Positions 11,400 through 23,980 are shown, numbered from the stretch's first letter. The stretch is 64,000 bases of DNA from Euclidia mi (GCA_944739405.2 OX123186.2:88453034-88517033); one strand, 5' to 3'. Program-made: numbers and translations. Notes: generated by a model from the letters alone, not told the origin.

Positions 11400-12900
11400 T
11401 TCTGGCTGATTTCATATAAAAATAGATACCCGTGCAAACGGTCCACCTACTACAGTAGGAAAACCTACCTGAAGCTAAAATATGATAAGTAAAGATGAGA
11501 ACTATAACCGGTTGTAGGTCCCACACTAAGCGCCTTCTTACATAATTTTCTTTTTTAATCACGGACTAAGGAACTGCAGTTATGAGGTACCGCAAATACT
11601 TAATAAATAAACACGTATTTTTTTACAAGCACTTTTTTAAGCCAGATGCATACATTCCTTAATACATGTATGATTTTCATCATCATTTGTATGATGAAGT
11701 TAAAACTATGACATTTGTACCTATGTATTTATAATACATGAAAATGTGTAAGGTTTATAAGCTGTTGTAACTTAATTTTGTACTTAGCGTTTTAGGCATT
11801 TAGATTAAAGTACAAATATTTAGATAAGACCAGGTTGTGATAATGTTTATTTTCTTATTACTTCTAAAGATGCAATTATAAGGGGTAACGTTATTGAACC
11901 TTGTGTCAATTTTAAATAAACAATAATATTTTTTATGTTTTTGTTATTATTTTCTTCTTATTTGTAAGACGAAATGTGATCGATCTCCGAATACCTTGAA
12001 AGACAGAAAATATATTCCAACAGAGCATCATTGTCCTAGTCCTGTCTTACCAGATTTGCCAGAAAACTAGCTTTTTCACAGTGTGGCCGCCGTCTGATTC
12101 CGCAGCCCAAAGGGATAGTTATATTCCATGGCATTGACCAGTATCAGTACTTATTAACTACCCTTAAATATACATCTGACACTGGTCTCAGCCGTGTTTA
12201 CGATAGACGTTATGAAGAGTGCCCAAATGAGGTTAAAGATTTTCGCCAGGTGTGCGCCCGCTGAGTTAAACCCTCTGCGCAGAAGTCTATTTATTGGTCT
12301 CACCATGAGACTAAGTAGTATCGCTGCCAAAAGGGTATTGCCAACAGATATCTATATCATATTTAATTAGCAGCACCACAATCATACAGTGAAGGTTGAG
12401 TACCTAACTTAAATCTCATTTTGCTACGTTGTCTGCAAGTATCGGTCAGACCTCGTGACAATTTACGATTTTCCATGTGGATGGGTTAGCCACGCCCTCA
12501 TCACTGCCACGACATTTTCTAAAAATTATATGCCATTGGCCATCTGGATGGCAAATGCGATACTTATACAGGATGTTGATTTGCATTTGCAAAATATTTT
12601 AATAACACAAATTATAAAGAGTATACTTATTCACCTGAAATTATTTATAAGACCCTATTTTCATAAAATTTTACCTACTTAGATGGTTAATCAGAATAAA
12701 CTTTTGAATAGTGCAATATAAGACTGTATTGCGCAGTCACTGTAGGTACGTGTGCTTGTGTGTGTGTTAGCCACCTGCAATGGCGATCAGCTGAGCGGCG
12801 GTGGCGGTCAATTCACTGAGTTAACCCAAAAACCAACACAAAAGTAAAACAGCAACCTAATCGCAAACAGAGTTATAAATATAATCATTAATGAGATCTA
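11400..12900. other. Intergenic stretch, nothing recognised
   Basis: It is AT-rich, with several poly(A)-like hexamers close to the protease end. No coding exon or defined element end could be supported. Confidence 0.4.
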
Positions 12901-12908
12901 AGATGATA

Positions 12909-13268
12909 TTATTGCCCAATCATGTTAACGGCACGCCAGATATATCTCCAGCCAAGTGGTTTGAGAGATAAAAATAACAAACTGGTTGAGAAACGCCATG
13001 TTGGGCTGGGAGCTAATTTGGACAAGACCAAATTCACGTTCAATGACCAAATATTGCCTGAACCAACTTTATCGAAGGTGTAGCCCTCGAAGTTGTCCAG
13101 GTGTAAGTACGTCTTTGATACCTGACGTAAAAGTTGCAGTTGAGTAGAGACAACTTTGCGGGTGAAATTGTTCAGAGGGATGGCTAGTGCTATAAATAAG
13201 GATGTGCTAGCAGTGGTCAGGCACAGGGCGTAATTCCTGGGCAGGCGCAAAAGTGGCCCAATTGTCAT
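12909..13268 (-). other. Unrecognised 119-codon open frame
   Basis: The - strand reads an uninterrupted frame with TQLQLLRQVSKTYLHLDNF and GYTFDK. I do not recognise the family. It sits beside the decayed LINE that starts further right, so it may be remnant transposon coding sequence. It may equally be chance. Confidence 0.2.
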
Positions 13269-13481
13269 ATATGAAATTGTTCGGCGCTATCAAATTCTTC
13301 GGGAGCTGTTATTGAAATTCACACCGGGCGCAAGACATGTAACAGCACTCAGCAAATTCAACAGGTAATAGGCTAGCTATATCTGTCGCAGAACCTATGA
13401 TAGGTTGAGTAAGCATGTTCTTGGCAAACGTAGTGTTGGACTCCCTCGGGACAGATGAGCCGATGACTTGAAGAGTAGTAT

Positions 13482-14027
13482 ATGCTAGTAGTTCCTGGCA
13501 GGATGGTAAAATCGGACAGTGGCTTTTGTGGCATACCGAGGAAGAGGATTACGTTCTGTGACACCAATCCTACGAAAGTTTTAATCGAATTATCTTCGTG
13601 CCTTAAAAAATTGTATAAAAATTCGGTAATTATTTTTAACGTATGTAGCAATAAATTTCTAAACGTAAAAATGTTGAACAATATTCTTAAATTAACGTGT
13701 CAGAACTTCACAAATTGTCACTATTTATATGCCTATCATTCTACAAACAATAACGACCTCCATACATGTCGGAAACTTAATCTACTCATAGATTCTTTAG
13801 ATTACAATGCTAAATTCTTACCAATGATAAAGAAAAATACCCATAATATGTCACAGGACACCCATAGTGGAATACCATCTAACCAAACCAAATATAATTC
13901 CAAACTAAACATTATGAAACAGAAGAGTATATTGGAATACTTCCCTATAGTTATAAAAAATAAACAATCTTCAATATCCTTCACAAGCTATGATAACACT
14001 TCCAACAAGACATTTTTTCGAAGATAA
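13482..14027 (+). pseudogene. LINE ORF1 remnant, possibly esterase-type C-terminus
   Basis: The 181-codon frame has VIIFNVCSNKFLNVKMLN and later LHTCRKLNLLIDSL, which resembles the end of the SGNH-esterase domain found in some CR1/Jockey-group ORF1 proteins. An in-frame stop lies just upstream, and the GDS motif end is not visible. It overlaps the following endonuclease frame by 38 nt, as expected for ORF1/ORF2. Assignment is by position and weak similarity. Confidence 0.4.
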
Positions 14028-15267
14028 GGAAGAAGAGGCGGTTGAAAACCATTTTATTAACATATTACACCAGAACATTGCAGGACTCTTGTCAAAATTA
14101 GATATATTCAAAATAACATCAAAGGAGCTTAGTATTAAATATAATTATAATTTAGATATATTATGTCTCTCCGAGACTTTCGTCAGATCTGGTGACGAAT
14201 CAAATATACACATAAATGGATACAAAATTGCTGACTTCTTTTCTAGAAGTAAACAAAGACGAGGACGTGTTTGCATCTTGTGTAGAGATCACTTAATACT
14301 AAATAAAATACCATGGGTTAAAACCCTAGCTTCAGAACTTGCTTTCGAATGTTGTGGTGTAGAATTTTCTCAACTTAAGCTTATAGTTATTTGTATATAT
14401 AGAATACCCAATTGTGACCCTAATATTTTTCTACGGAACCTAGAAATATTATTAAATAAATATCGTTCTAAAACTAAAAAGAAATTGGTTATTCTAGGCG
14501 ACTTTAATATAGATATTTTAAAACCTTCACTAGTCCGAAACGAATACCTAAATATTTTACAAAACTACAATATAAAGACTCATATAAATGAGCCAACGAG
14601 AATAAATTCCTGTCTAGATCAAATTATCAGCAATGACCCCAATGCTAAAGGTAATGTTTTAGCTTCAGGTCTTTCGGACCACGAGACATGTCAAATATTA
14701 TCGTTACCCGTCAAATGTTTAATAAAACCTAAAGAAAACTGGTATGTATATAAGCGTGATTATACTGCTGAAAATTTAGTTAAATTCCTAAAATCTATTC
14801 AATCTCTCTCTTGGTCGGAACTATATATAATTCCAGGTGTGAATGAGGCCTTCAAAAGCTTTCATGATACTTTGTTGTTATTTTTTAATCTTTGTTTTCC
14901 GATCATAAAATTAAAAATAAATGCTAAGCCAAAAAGACACGCGTGGATTACTAAGGGCCTAAGGATATCATGTACAAAGAAACGAAAGCTAAGATATCAA
15001 TATAATCGCATAGGTTTTAATCAAACTTGTAAAAATAAATATAGAATGTACAGCAAAATCTTTAAAAAATGTATCAGTAAAGCTCAAAGGTTAGAAAACA
15101 TAAAACTACTACAAAATTCAAAAAACATCTGCAGGGATTCTTGGAAAATTATAAAAAATCAAGAATATAACACTTACAATAGCACACAGATCTCAGAATT
15201 AAAAGTCGACGACGAAGTCATCAAAAATCCTAGTGAAATCGCAAATAAATTCAACAATTTTTTATAG
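13990..15267 (+). pseudogene. LINE ORF2 N-terminal part: AP-like endonuclease
   Basis: The 425-codon frame contains HQNIAGLLSKLD, LCLSETFV (catalytic Glu), LVILGDFNIDIL (Asp and Asn), NSCLDQIIS and SDHETC (terminal Asp-His). These blocks follow the order of the exonuclease-endonuclease fold of non-LTR retrotransposons, which nicks target DNA for priming. The following 200 residues are basic linker. The frame stops before the RT domain, so the polyprotein is broken. Confidence 0.85.
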
Positions 15268-15349
15268 AATTAACGAAAGATAGAGCAACAACTACGAAAA
15301 CTAGTAATTTATTAATAAACCGTATAAAATCCTTAGATGCCAGTATTTT

Positions 15350-16928
15350 TTGACACCAGTAACTCATGACGAAATATATAAAACTATAATATCTTTAAGG
15401 AACACAAGTTCAGTAGGCTATGATAACATCCCAACAAAGATTCTTAAGCAATCCGCTAATATCATAACACCCCCTTTATGTCATGTTATCAACATATCCT
15501 TGACGCAGGGCACATTTCCTGATAGACTTAAAATTTCCGTAGTCAAACCTATCTTTAAAAAAGGGTGTGACACAGAGCCAAACAATTACAGACCAATAGC
15601 TCTAATTCCCGTTTTGGCCAAAATTTTTGAAAAATAATGCACAAGCGTTTATATAACTTTTTTATTAAATATAATGTTCTAAATACAGAACAGAATGGTT
15701 TCGAAAAAGGCAAATCTACTACTCTAGCAAGCTTTAAATTAGTTACTAAAATATCGGAAAATTTAGATAAGAAATTTAGAAAATACCCTCGCAATATTCT
15801 TTGACATGAGCAAAGCATTCGACTTTGTAAGCCATGATATATTATTACAAAAATGTGAATTATATGGTATTCGTGGTATAGCAAATGAATGGCTAAAGAG
15901 TTATCTTACAAATAGACAACAATATGTAGAGATAACCAAGATTAATGATCAAAACCAAGAAATGGCTTTTAAATCCAATTTAGCTCTTAACACAGTTGGA
16001 GTCCCTCAAGGAAGCATTTTAGGGCCGCTTCTGTTCTTAATTTATATCAATGATCTTCCCAATGTAACAAATCATTATTGTACACTTTTCGCAGATGACA
16101 TATCATTATCACACAAAAACCTTCTATAGATAGTATCCAATTTAACCATGAAATAAATGAATCTGTTAAAAACATTATCCACTGGCTAGAAAATAACAAT
16201 TTAAAAATAATATAGAAAATTCAAAATATATGCAGTTTTTTAATAAAAAGAAGAAAAAATGAAATTTGTCTATTTCTTACTGCCATAAATCCCTAGTAGA
16301 GTCGGAAATGGTTACGTTCCTAGGAATAAGCCTTGATAACCAATTATCGTGGAAATCACATATTGATAAAATATGCTCAAAAATAAACAAATATGTTTAC
16401 GCACTTTGGCGTCTTACTAGAGTCGCTAGTCAAAAAATAGCCATTCAAGCATATCATGGATATGTGGCATCAAATATTCGTTATGGTATTCTGTTATGGG
16501 GTGGTTCAGTCGATTTTAATAAAATATTTTTAGCACAAAAGCAATGCATTCGAGCAATATGTGATGTAGAACCAACAACATCTTGTAAACCCCTTTTTGA
16601 AAACTTAAACTTACTCACTGCATCATCAATGTTTATTTTTGAAAGCTGTAACTTTGTTAAAACTCATCCAGAATTGTACAAAACTTTTGGAAACCATTGT
16701 AGTTTTAACACACGATATCCAAATAAGCTAATTTTACCTAATATATGTACTGAACAATATAAAAGAAACTGCTCTCCTTTGTCCATCAAAATATTTAATA
16801 ATTTGCCAGACGATCTGAAAGATCTACCTATAAGTATCTTTCGTAGAAAATTATTTAATTGGCTAGTAGATCAGTGTTTCTACAGCATCCAAGAATATTT
16901 CAATTATAAAACTTCTTATTTGTGTTAA
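15350..16928 (+). pseudogene. LINE reverse transcriptase, broken into three frames
   Basis: 15350-15637 has SVGYDNIPTKIL and NNYRPIALIP (RT fingers). 15806-16129 has MSKAFDFVSHDIL, GVPQGSILGPLLF and FADDISLSH (the FADD catalytic motif). 16266-16928 is the thumb and C-terminal part with LGISLDNQLSWKSHI and a final LPDDLKDLPISIFRRKL block. Frameshifts separate the parts and a stop follows FADD, so no active enzyme is encoded. Confidence 0.88.
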
Positions 16929-17201
16929 GAAGTTAATAGAAAAATATAATTATTCTAAATATAATTAGTGATAAGGCCTAATATTTTGTATATGTTTGTG
17001 ATAACAGATGTTAAGTAGGTAATAAACTAAAGTCATACTGGTACTAATAATATTATAAATAATTTATGTAAATGATATATAATTTTACTTTAAGTAGGTA
17101 AATAAAATTATGTCTCACATGCCAGAAATGGTGAATATGTGGCTACCAATTTCATATGTATCCTATAATATCTGTATATACCCATATATTGTGAGCTAAT
17201 C

Positions 17202-17257
17202 AATGGTTTAAATGGTTTTAAATGGTTTTAAATGGTTTAAATGGTTTTAAATGGTTT
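17202..17257 (+). repeat. AAATGGTTTT tandem tail of the LINE
   Basis: Five to six near-identical 9-10 bp units (AAATGGTTTT or AAATGGTTT) follow the LINE 3'UTR. Such short 3' repeats serve as the reverse-transcription start in several LINE clades. Confidence 0.8.
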
Positions 17258-17592
17258 CAGCAGTACCTAGATTGCAATAAGCTGATGAGATGAGGAAAAA
17301 AAGAAACTCAGGCCCTTTTCTTATTGTTGGTTTATAAATATTTAGTCGAAGCATAATCTAGCCAAGACTTTGCAGCCTTTTATTAGCTCTTTAGAACCCG
17401 CTGCTGTTAATTAATTTTAAAGAAGTAGGCGGAAAGATCAGAGAGTATTATATAGCTCTGTAAATTGTAGAGAAACTAGAAGCTAATGATAATGCGAGGC
17501 TAAGATATGCAAAAATGTCAAGGACGATTTTGCGACTATCGATTTAATATTACAAACTTGAAACAACTAAACAAAAGTTAAATCAAGGGCTA

Positions 17593-17809
17593 TTGGCGAT
17601 GCAACGATTATCCGCGCGCCTCTAGCGGCGAAATTTAAAAGTTGCCTGGGTACGACACTTTTGTCAGCTTTCAACACAAGTTTGCTTTGAGGTTATAGTG
17701 GTAATTGTATTGAGAGCTGTCAAGTGTCAAAAGTAGTAGTGATCTATGAAGGAGTCGTACATGTACCACTTCTAAATTTCGCCGCTAGTTAGAATCTTAG
17801 CATCGCCAA
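17593..17809. mobile_element. 217-bp MITE with TA duplication
   Basis: TTGGCGATGC at the left is inverted as GCATCGCCAA at the right, and CTAGCGGCGAAATTTA is shared inside both arms in inverted order. TA flanks both ends (17591-17592 and 17810-17811). This fits a Tc1/mariner-type MITE. No coding capacity. Confidence 0.8.
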
Positions 17810-17829
17810 TACAATTCAGTAGCCTGGTT

Positions 17830-18600
17830 CATGATATGTAGAAAAATTGGCGTGGCAAAAAAAGGCCTACTTGAGAAAATATGGAAAAATACAAACATCT
17901 CAAACTGGACCATATTTTTAGTGGAGCTGGAACCTGGATCTTTTGGCGTTGGTAGACTTTCGAAATGTGGTGCTGTTGCAGCCTGCCAAAGATTCTTTGG
18001 ACCACCCTCCATACAAACGTTTCAATTCTCAAAGAACTTAAGATAGAAAGCACCCTACACTTGTTGTGAATCCTGTTCTTGTTGTTGTGAGTATTTTACT
18101 CAAGGATTTAGCGAGTAATTTCGGTCATACCTAAAGAAGAGAGGCGAACAATTTGGTGAAATTTGTATTCGGACTATGTCTCCGAACAGCTGGAGCATAC
18201 CCTATACCAGGCAACGGATCGAATTAGGTACTTGTAAACAAACCATTGCTCGTCGAAAAAGGAGATCATCGACAATGAGGGAACGGTCAACGAGTTTACT
18301 TAGGAATTGTGCCCAAATATTTAATTACTGCTATGATAGCTTACTGGTAGTTTTCCAAATTTCTTGGGTTTACGCGAATGTTACACATTGAAATTAAAAC
18401 TACAGTTTACGGATTTTATCGCGATATATTGGTTTCACTAAGTTATTACATTTAAACTGAATGATCTAGAAACCACATTTTTAATTTATTACTTACTAGC
18501 CGACGCGACGTTTCGAATTCTTTACAGGATTGATGTTCACGGCAGACTGAGGTGATATTTGTCTTTTTCTTGAATGTATAAGTTATCTCAAAGTACCCGA
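17830..18600. other. Interspersed sequence, nothing recognised
   Basis: There are open frames in several phases at 17800-18050, but they overlap on both strands and have no known motif. No element ends were found. Confidence 0.3.
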
Positions 18601-18606
18601 ACATTT

Positions 18607-18860
18607 TTAGGGTGCCGTAGTCCACAAGGAACCCTTACAGTTTCGTCATGTCCGTCCGTCTGTCCGTCCGCAGCCTAGCTCAAAGGCGCCTGGTGCTAGA
18701 AAGCTGATATTTGACATGAATATAGACATAAGATATTGCAACAAAACTGTAGAATAAAATTTAGGAAAATATTTTTTAAGGGTATCTCCCCTACATATCT
18801 TGTATAGGTATATTGTATATGTCGGCGATACGCCAAGGTTATGGTGTCCAGACTCCATAA
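18607..18860 (+). repeat. Left part of a common lepidopteran dispersed repeat
   Basis: It starts AGGGTGCCGTAGTCCACAAG, then GGAACCCTTA and a GTCCGTCCGTCTGTCCGTCC run. I recognise this as the start of a dispersed repeat common in moths. Its other end appears to be at 21285-21950, so a 2.4-kb block including the pogo-like element seems to have split it. Confidence 0.5.
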
Positions 18861-20188
18861 TAAAAACACTGACGTAATATTACTTGGTTTATTATCAGTT
18901 GATTTCTAGCACAGAATTGAAATAAAATGTGACTTACAGTCCTTTTTATACACTAACCGTCATTACACAATGTTTAACAACTGTCACTTCCTTTTCAACA
19001 TATAATTGAAATTACTGTACAATTAATTATCAAAAACCAATATTAATATTGTAATGAATTTTGCACAACACCCAAATGATTTATTTTATACGAATAACAA
19101 ATTTATCTTAATAGCCAAACGCTGCTTTACAGCATTCGGTCAACAGATGGCGCTATCAACAGGATGTTAATATAATAGCATGTTATTTATTACCGAAAAC
19201 ATAATAATAAGTGTCAGAATCATGTTATTTAATACTAATTGATTTTACTTTGAAAGTTTCTGGAGTTATCTTAATAATTAAGCGATAAATTAAATACCCA
19301 ATCTTTATAAACAGTTAAGCAGCCAATACAGTGTCTAATATTGTAAAGTAGTGAAGTTCTCAGTTCTGTGTTCACAAATAGTTATTTAAATATCAATCTT
19401 AAATATTATTAACATTTTCGTAACAATATAATCATTAAGGTAGGGTCGCCTAAGATCGGACGCTTTTTCTATGAATTAGGAGCAAGTTGCAAACAATTTT
19501 TTTTCTGATTTCTAAATGTTATTTTCTCAGTGGACTTGGATGTAAATTATTAACAATAAAGTATACTACGGACATCTTTTTTTTATTTTCGTAAACACTA
19601 CGGTCAGTGTAAGAAACGCCGTCAAAGTGACATTACATTTTATCTGATAGTCCTTCAAAAAAATCTAATGAAGCCAAAGTTCGGACTATTGTCTAATTTC
19701 AACTCTGTAGCTATGGCATTAGAATGCATAATAGAGAAATATCCGGCCTTTAGTTGAAAATACTTTAATACAAACCGATTTGAAATTCTGCACGATTTAC
19801 ACTGAGAACATTCATTTAAAAAATTTTGTTATTTTTTTAGTCCGATCTTCCCTCCTACGGCCAATAAAAGCGTGACTGAGTTTGTCAAACTTTATCGACT
19901 CTGCAGAAAGGGTACTTAAGGATAGTTAGGTAAGATCGGATGTGTAGTGAAGCCAAATAATATAACTATCATTATTTCTTTAGAAGATTTTTTGATCATT
20001 AAATAAAAAAAATTGTATTAGTAAACTGAATCAATAAATTTTTATTGTATTCTTACTTTCCCGTATATACCAATGTACTCTGTGTCTTACTCTTAACCTA
20101 ATACAGTCATATAATTTGTTACAGTCTTATGTTTGATTAGCATGTAATGTACTTAGGTATTCTATGGCATAGACAGTCTTCTTCTTAT

Positions 20189-20419
20189 TAAAAGTCTCTT
20201 CATGCTAGCATCATATCAGAATTTTAAATACCCACATTTTTGGTAGTATCTTAAAGTTAAATTAGAACCAGATAACACATAACCAGAAACTCGACGAAAT
20301 ATTCGGTAAGCTTTATGCGAATATTTAATTGAGTTTGCTGGTTCTAATTTACCTTTAAGATACAACTAAAAAGTGGGTATTTGAAATTCTGATATATTGC
20401 TTGCATGAAGAGACTTTTA
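20189..20419. repeat. 83-bp-arm inverted repeat inside the pogo-like element
   Basis: TAAAAGTCTCTTCATGC at the left arm start is inverted at the right arm end, and the arms match through AAATACCCAC and AATTAGAACCAG. The spacer is 66 nt. The right arm adjoins the transposase HTH frame, suggesting the left arm is an inverted copy of transposase-adjacent sequence. Confidence 0.75.
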
Positions 20420-20421
20420 GT

Positions 20422-20604
20422 ACCAGGTTTTCCCAAAACTCGATCATTGAGTGTAGATGTGGGTATCTCGTAAATTTCTGAGGCAGCATAATTAGATAAC
20501 TCTTTATCTTTTATTTTCTTTACAGCTTCTTCCAAGTCATTTTTGTTATAGGTGGTCGTTTGAAGTGAATGTCTTTGGTATTTCATAGGTATGATCAATC
20601 TGTA
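20422..20604 (-). pseudogene. pogo-type transposase N-terminal HTH remnant
   Basis: The - strand frame reads YNKNDLEEAVKKIKDKELSN and then YAASEIYEIPTSTLNDRVLG, the pattern of the HTH_psq DNA-binding domain at the start of pogo transposases. Coding similarity ends where an 83-bp inverted repeat begins, so the catalytic part is lost. Confidence 0.65.
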
Positions 20605-20686
20605 GACATTTTCACCAGTCAAATTACTCTACTGGATTAAAATACCGACTATACCAGTACTACTATATTACATGTAGATTTGTTAA

Positions 20687-20724
20687 GTCACTGATGTTAT
20701 TTTTGTTAAAATAACATCAGTGAC
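20687..20724. repeat. Perfect 17-bp hairpin, 4-nt loop
   Basis: GTCACTGATGTTATTTT and its exact reverse complement are separated by TGTT. It lies inside the pogo-like element. Confidence 0.85.
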
Positions 20725-21284
20725 ATAACAGACCTCCGGTCTGGCCTTTGACCCCTCTGACAAATAGCAATCAGGCATCTTAAATTTAATAAATTATTAA
20801 AAGGAATTGATAATTATGAATAAGATTGAGGACCATTGTATTTTTTTATGAATCCTAAGATCGGATTTTTTTGTCCGATGTTAGGCAACAGGAGGAAAGT
20901 CCGGATCTACGCCTACAGACATCTTAGGCCCAAACAAAGGATACAATTCTTGAGAGCATTTGCTAATTCCCCGCAAAAATCAACTTAGAAAGCAGTAAAA
21001 TGATGAAAACTTGCCAATATTTCACAACAAACTTTTGGAGGAAAGATCGGATCGCCAAAAATGTTACAAAATTGACACAGTTATTTCAAAGCACCAGTAC
21101 ATACGTCCTGCTCAACGCAGGCCGTACCGCGGTATAAAGAGAGGGGCTAAATTTAATGGCGCAGGCAAATATGTTGCTATTCATAAAAAATGTTGCTTTA
21201 TTCGCGGTAAATTCTATGCTTCCGGTCTTATGTCACATCCGATCTTAGGCGACCCAACCTTATATATTAATTTGCGCCCATATA

Positions 21285-21950
21285 TACATATAGTGGGGCT
21301 GAATTTTTTTTTAGTTGAGTACCCCATCATGTGGGGTATCATTGGATAGGTTTTAAAAAAATATTATTAGTTTGCTCAAATCATTTTTCGATCAAGTGTT
21401 TGGTTTGTCAAATATCAAGCTTGGAAGTGAAAAAAAATTGTTAGACTCGAGTGTCCCCCCCCCCCCCTCTGCCGGCTAAACGTGATTTTTTTCACCTCTT
21501 CCAAATTAATATTTGGAAGAGGTGAAAAAAATCACAAATGTAGTACTAAAACTATCACGGCTACGTAGATATCACTAGTTTACGAGTAATCGTCGGTTAA
21601 AGTTATAAATACCTATTTCTGTGAGTTTACATTGGGCGCGCTGACTTAATCTTAAAGATATACGTACTTTGGTATGTAATGTACTACGGTACTACGTATG
21701 TATAGTAATAGTATATCTTGAAAACCACATTTTATGTTTACAATACATAACTGGATACATACCTACGTAGTATTTTTCTAAACAAAACTTAGGTTCTTAC
21801 AACAGTGTTATTAAAATTATTTTTTCAGCAAAATAAGCAGTCGGATTTGTTGTACATTAATACCCTTTGCAGCAAGTCATTATGGGCAACTACGGAACCC
21901 TACATTGCGCGTGGCCCGACACGCACTTGGCCGGTTTTATTCAACTATTG
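21285..21950 (+). repeat. Right part of the dispersed repeat
   Basis: It contains ACCCCATCATGTGGGGTATC, a 13-C run at 21455-21467 and the closing block GGAACCCTACATTGCGCG...CACTTGGCCGG. These belong, by recognition, to the repeat that starts at 18607. Confidence 0.5.
21482..21535. repeat. Perfect 25-bp hairpin, 4-nt loop
   Basis: The arm GTGATTTTTTTCACCTCTTC continues through CAAAT; after TAAT its exact reverse complement follows. It lies within the right part of the dispersed repeat. Confidence 0.9.
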
Positions 21951-22196
21951 GTGTCTTCGATCATCGGTGTTACTATTTACGCAGAATGAGATCACAGTGT
22001 CCTTAGGTCTTCTGGTGACTTTGTCCTTCTTGGGTTTCTTTGCCTTATGACAGGGTCCCAAGCTGCAGGAACGTTCCAAGTATCTTCCCTCTTGAAATTA
22101 GGGTGTTTCTTAATTTCAATTATATACCTAACATAGGTATGTTTCGTGGATCTGCGTTCTGTGTTCCTGAATGCATGAACCTGAGTGAAACGTTCC

Positions 22197-22511
22197 TGAA
22201 TCATCATCATCAGCCCTTTATACTGTCCCACTCCAGGGCACGGGCCTCTTCTTACTATGAGAAGGGTAAGGCCATAGTCCAACACGCTGGCCTAGTGCGG
22301 GTTGGCAGACTTCACGTGTCTTTCGAGAACATTATGGAGAACTTTCAGACATGCAGGTTTCCTCACGATATTTTCCTTCACCGATTAGCAAGCGATAATT
22401 AACAATTTAATACGCACTTAATTCCGAAACGTCATTGGTGCGTGCCGTGGATTCGAACCCGAGACCCTCTGCGTAGCGGTCTGTCGGTCTCTCCACTCAG
22501 CTATCGCTGCT
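22197..22511 (-). mobile_element. tRNA-derived SINE, complete-looking
   Basis: On the - strand the head has TAGCTGAGTGG (A box) and GGGTTCGAATCC (B box) at 22511-22443. The body includes the reverse of TTTCGAGAACATTATGGAG, and the 3' end is a (GAT)n tail at about 22200. This is a Pol III-derived, LINE-mobilised element. Confidence 0.8.
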
Positions 22512-22597
22512 ATCCTATTCCTGAATGTATGAACGTAATAATTTTTATTTTATTGGATATCTTAAAAAATCACAATCGGCTAAGCTCTCGCGCTCGT

Positions 22598-22650
22598 ACC
22601 TATAGGTCTACAAGTAACATATATAATATGTTACTTCTAGACCTATAGGT
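22598..22650. repeat. 25-bp hairpin, one mismatch, 3-nt loop
   Basis: ACCTATAGGTCTA-C-AAGTAACATAT faces its reverse complement with a single mismatched base after loop ATA. Confidence 0.85.
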
Positions 22651-22659
22651 AAGTCAGTT

Positions 22660-23980
22660 GACCATGATCTCTTTGTCCAAATAATTATGTAGGTATCTAA
22701 ATAGCTTCGCTTTCATTGGGTTCGCCGTTGATATATGAATTTGAATGACTCACAATAATTTCGTGACTACGAGTTGTGTAAAATCTATCATATTCTGAAA
22801 TGTCGGTTCGTCACCCTTCTTTTTAAAAATCAAACTTAAGATATTAGCAGGCTTCACTAAATTAAACATTAAAGGTTCAGTGAAAATACTACCTACTAAT
22901 ATAATATAAACTGTCTACTCTTTTTGGGATTAAAACGAATCAAAGAGAATTTGGCAAGACGAGACGGATTGTATTTCGGGAAAATCATTTTAGGTTTTCT
23001 GAGAAATCCTTTTAAAGTATATTTTACAGAGCACAGTGTCTCGTTTCTGTATTTTCGTTTCCGCAGTTATTGACACCGATAAACTCGTATATCTTTTTAA
23101 AGACATCACATGATCTAGGAGTAATTCCAGTAACGCGAGGACAATAAATACATAAACAAAACATTCATGAAAAAAAACATTTTTTTGGATCAGTCCCGTA
23201 TGATTAGGTATGGTTAGTATATAAGCTAAATTTTATATATTATATAAAATTTAGCTTATATACTATAACGAATTTTAGATACCATTTTATCCACCTTTAC
23301 TACCTGATAACTGCCAAAGTAATCACAACCCAAACCATGGACCCAAACTATATAATCGGTGGTCGTTCTTACCTTTGTAGGGGGCATGCAAAGGCAACTT
23401 TTCAGCTTTTATAAAATAACGAAAGTCTGGTAGTCGTGGGCTTTTGCTCTATTCTGCGCTAGAAACGAAACAAAAACGATCCTTCCTTTTCTATACTGCG
23501 GCTACACGCAAATCTAAGTTCAGTGGCCTGGATTTACGTAGATACGCCTTTACCGTTCCCATATCAGAGATACCTACTTACTTATTTATTTATTTGTTTA
23601 AAGACACATGACAGACACTAGTACATGTTGCGGCAAACATATAAATGCAATGAAATAGATGTCGTATCAACCACACTATTTGACTATGTGCTCGAGTCAG
23701 CGACAGATGACGTGCAGCAGCAGTTCCCAAAGGCTGAATTGGTGCTTTTTGGGACATTTCAACGCCTACCATTTCACCTCTCTAGGATCTTCCAAAACCG
23801 ACCACGCGGAACGAGCTGCTCACGCATAGCCAACTCAACTGGCACTCCAGTCCACCAGAACATCAGATATATCAGGTTTACTGGGATATACATATCGGAT
23901 AAAGCGCCCTCGTCGCAGGATCTTGACGAATAACCTAGCAAAATTTTGTGAGCCCAAGAACAAGCAAGACCAAGCTGACA
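22660..23980. other. Interspersed sequence with one hairpin, otherwise unrecognised
   Basis: Apart from the perfect hairpin at 23216-23264, no gene or element termini are supported. Overlapping open frames near 23.6-23.9 kb show no family motif. Confidence 0.3.
23216..23264. repeat. Perfect 24-bp palindrome, 1-nt centre
   Basis: AGTATATAAGCTAAATTTTA continues with TATA, then a single T, then the exact reverse complement. It is AT-rich enough to extrude as a cruciform. Confidence 0.9.

Larger units (their letters stand above)
13482..17262 (+). mobile_element. Decayed Jockey/CR1-group LINE
   Basis: In order on the + strand: an ORF1 C-terminal remnant (13482-14027), an AP-like endonuclease frame (13990-15267), a reverse transcriptase split over several frames (15350-16928), and an AAATGGTTTT tandem tail (17202-17257). 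Short 3' tandem tails are typical of CR1/L2-type elements. The 5' limit is unclear. Several frameshifts and stops make it inactive. Confidence 0.85.
19438..21260. mobile_element. pogo-like DNA transposon, internally degenerate
   Basis: The 5' terminus AGGTAGGGTCGCCTAAGATC is inverted at the 3' end with one mismatch, and TA flanks both sides (19436-19437 and 21261-21262). TAAGATCGGA, part of the terminus, recurs inside at 19841 (inverted), 19931, 20856 and 21043. A - strand helix-turn-helix of the pipsqueak/CENP-B type near 20430-20570 fits the pogo branch of Tc1/mariner. No DDE catalytic domain remains, so it is non-autonomous. Confidence 0.8.
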
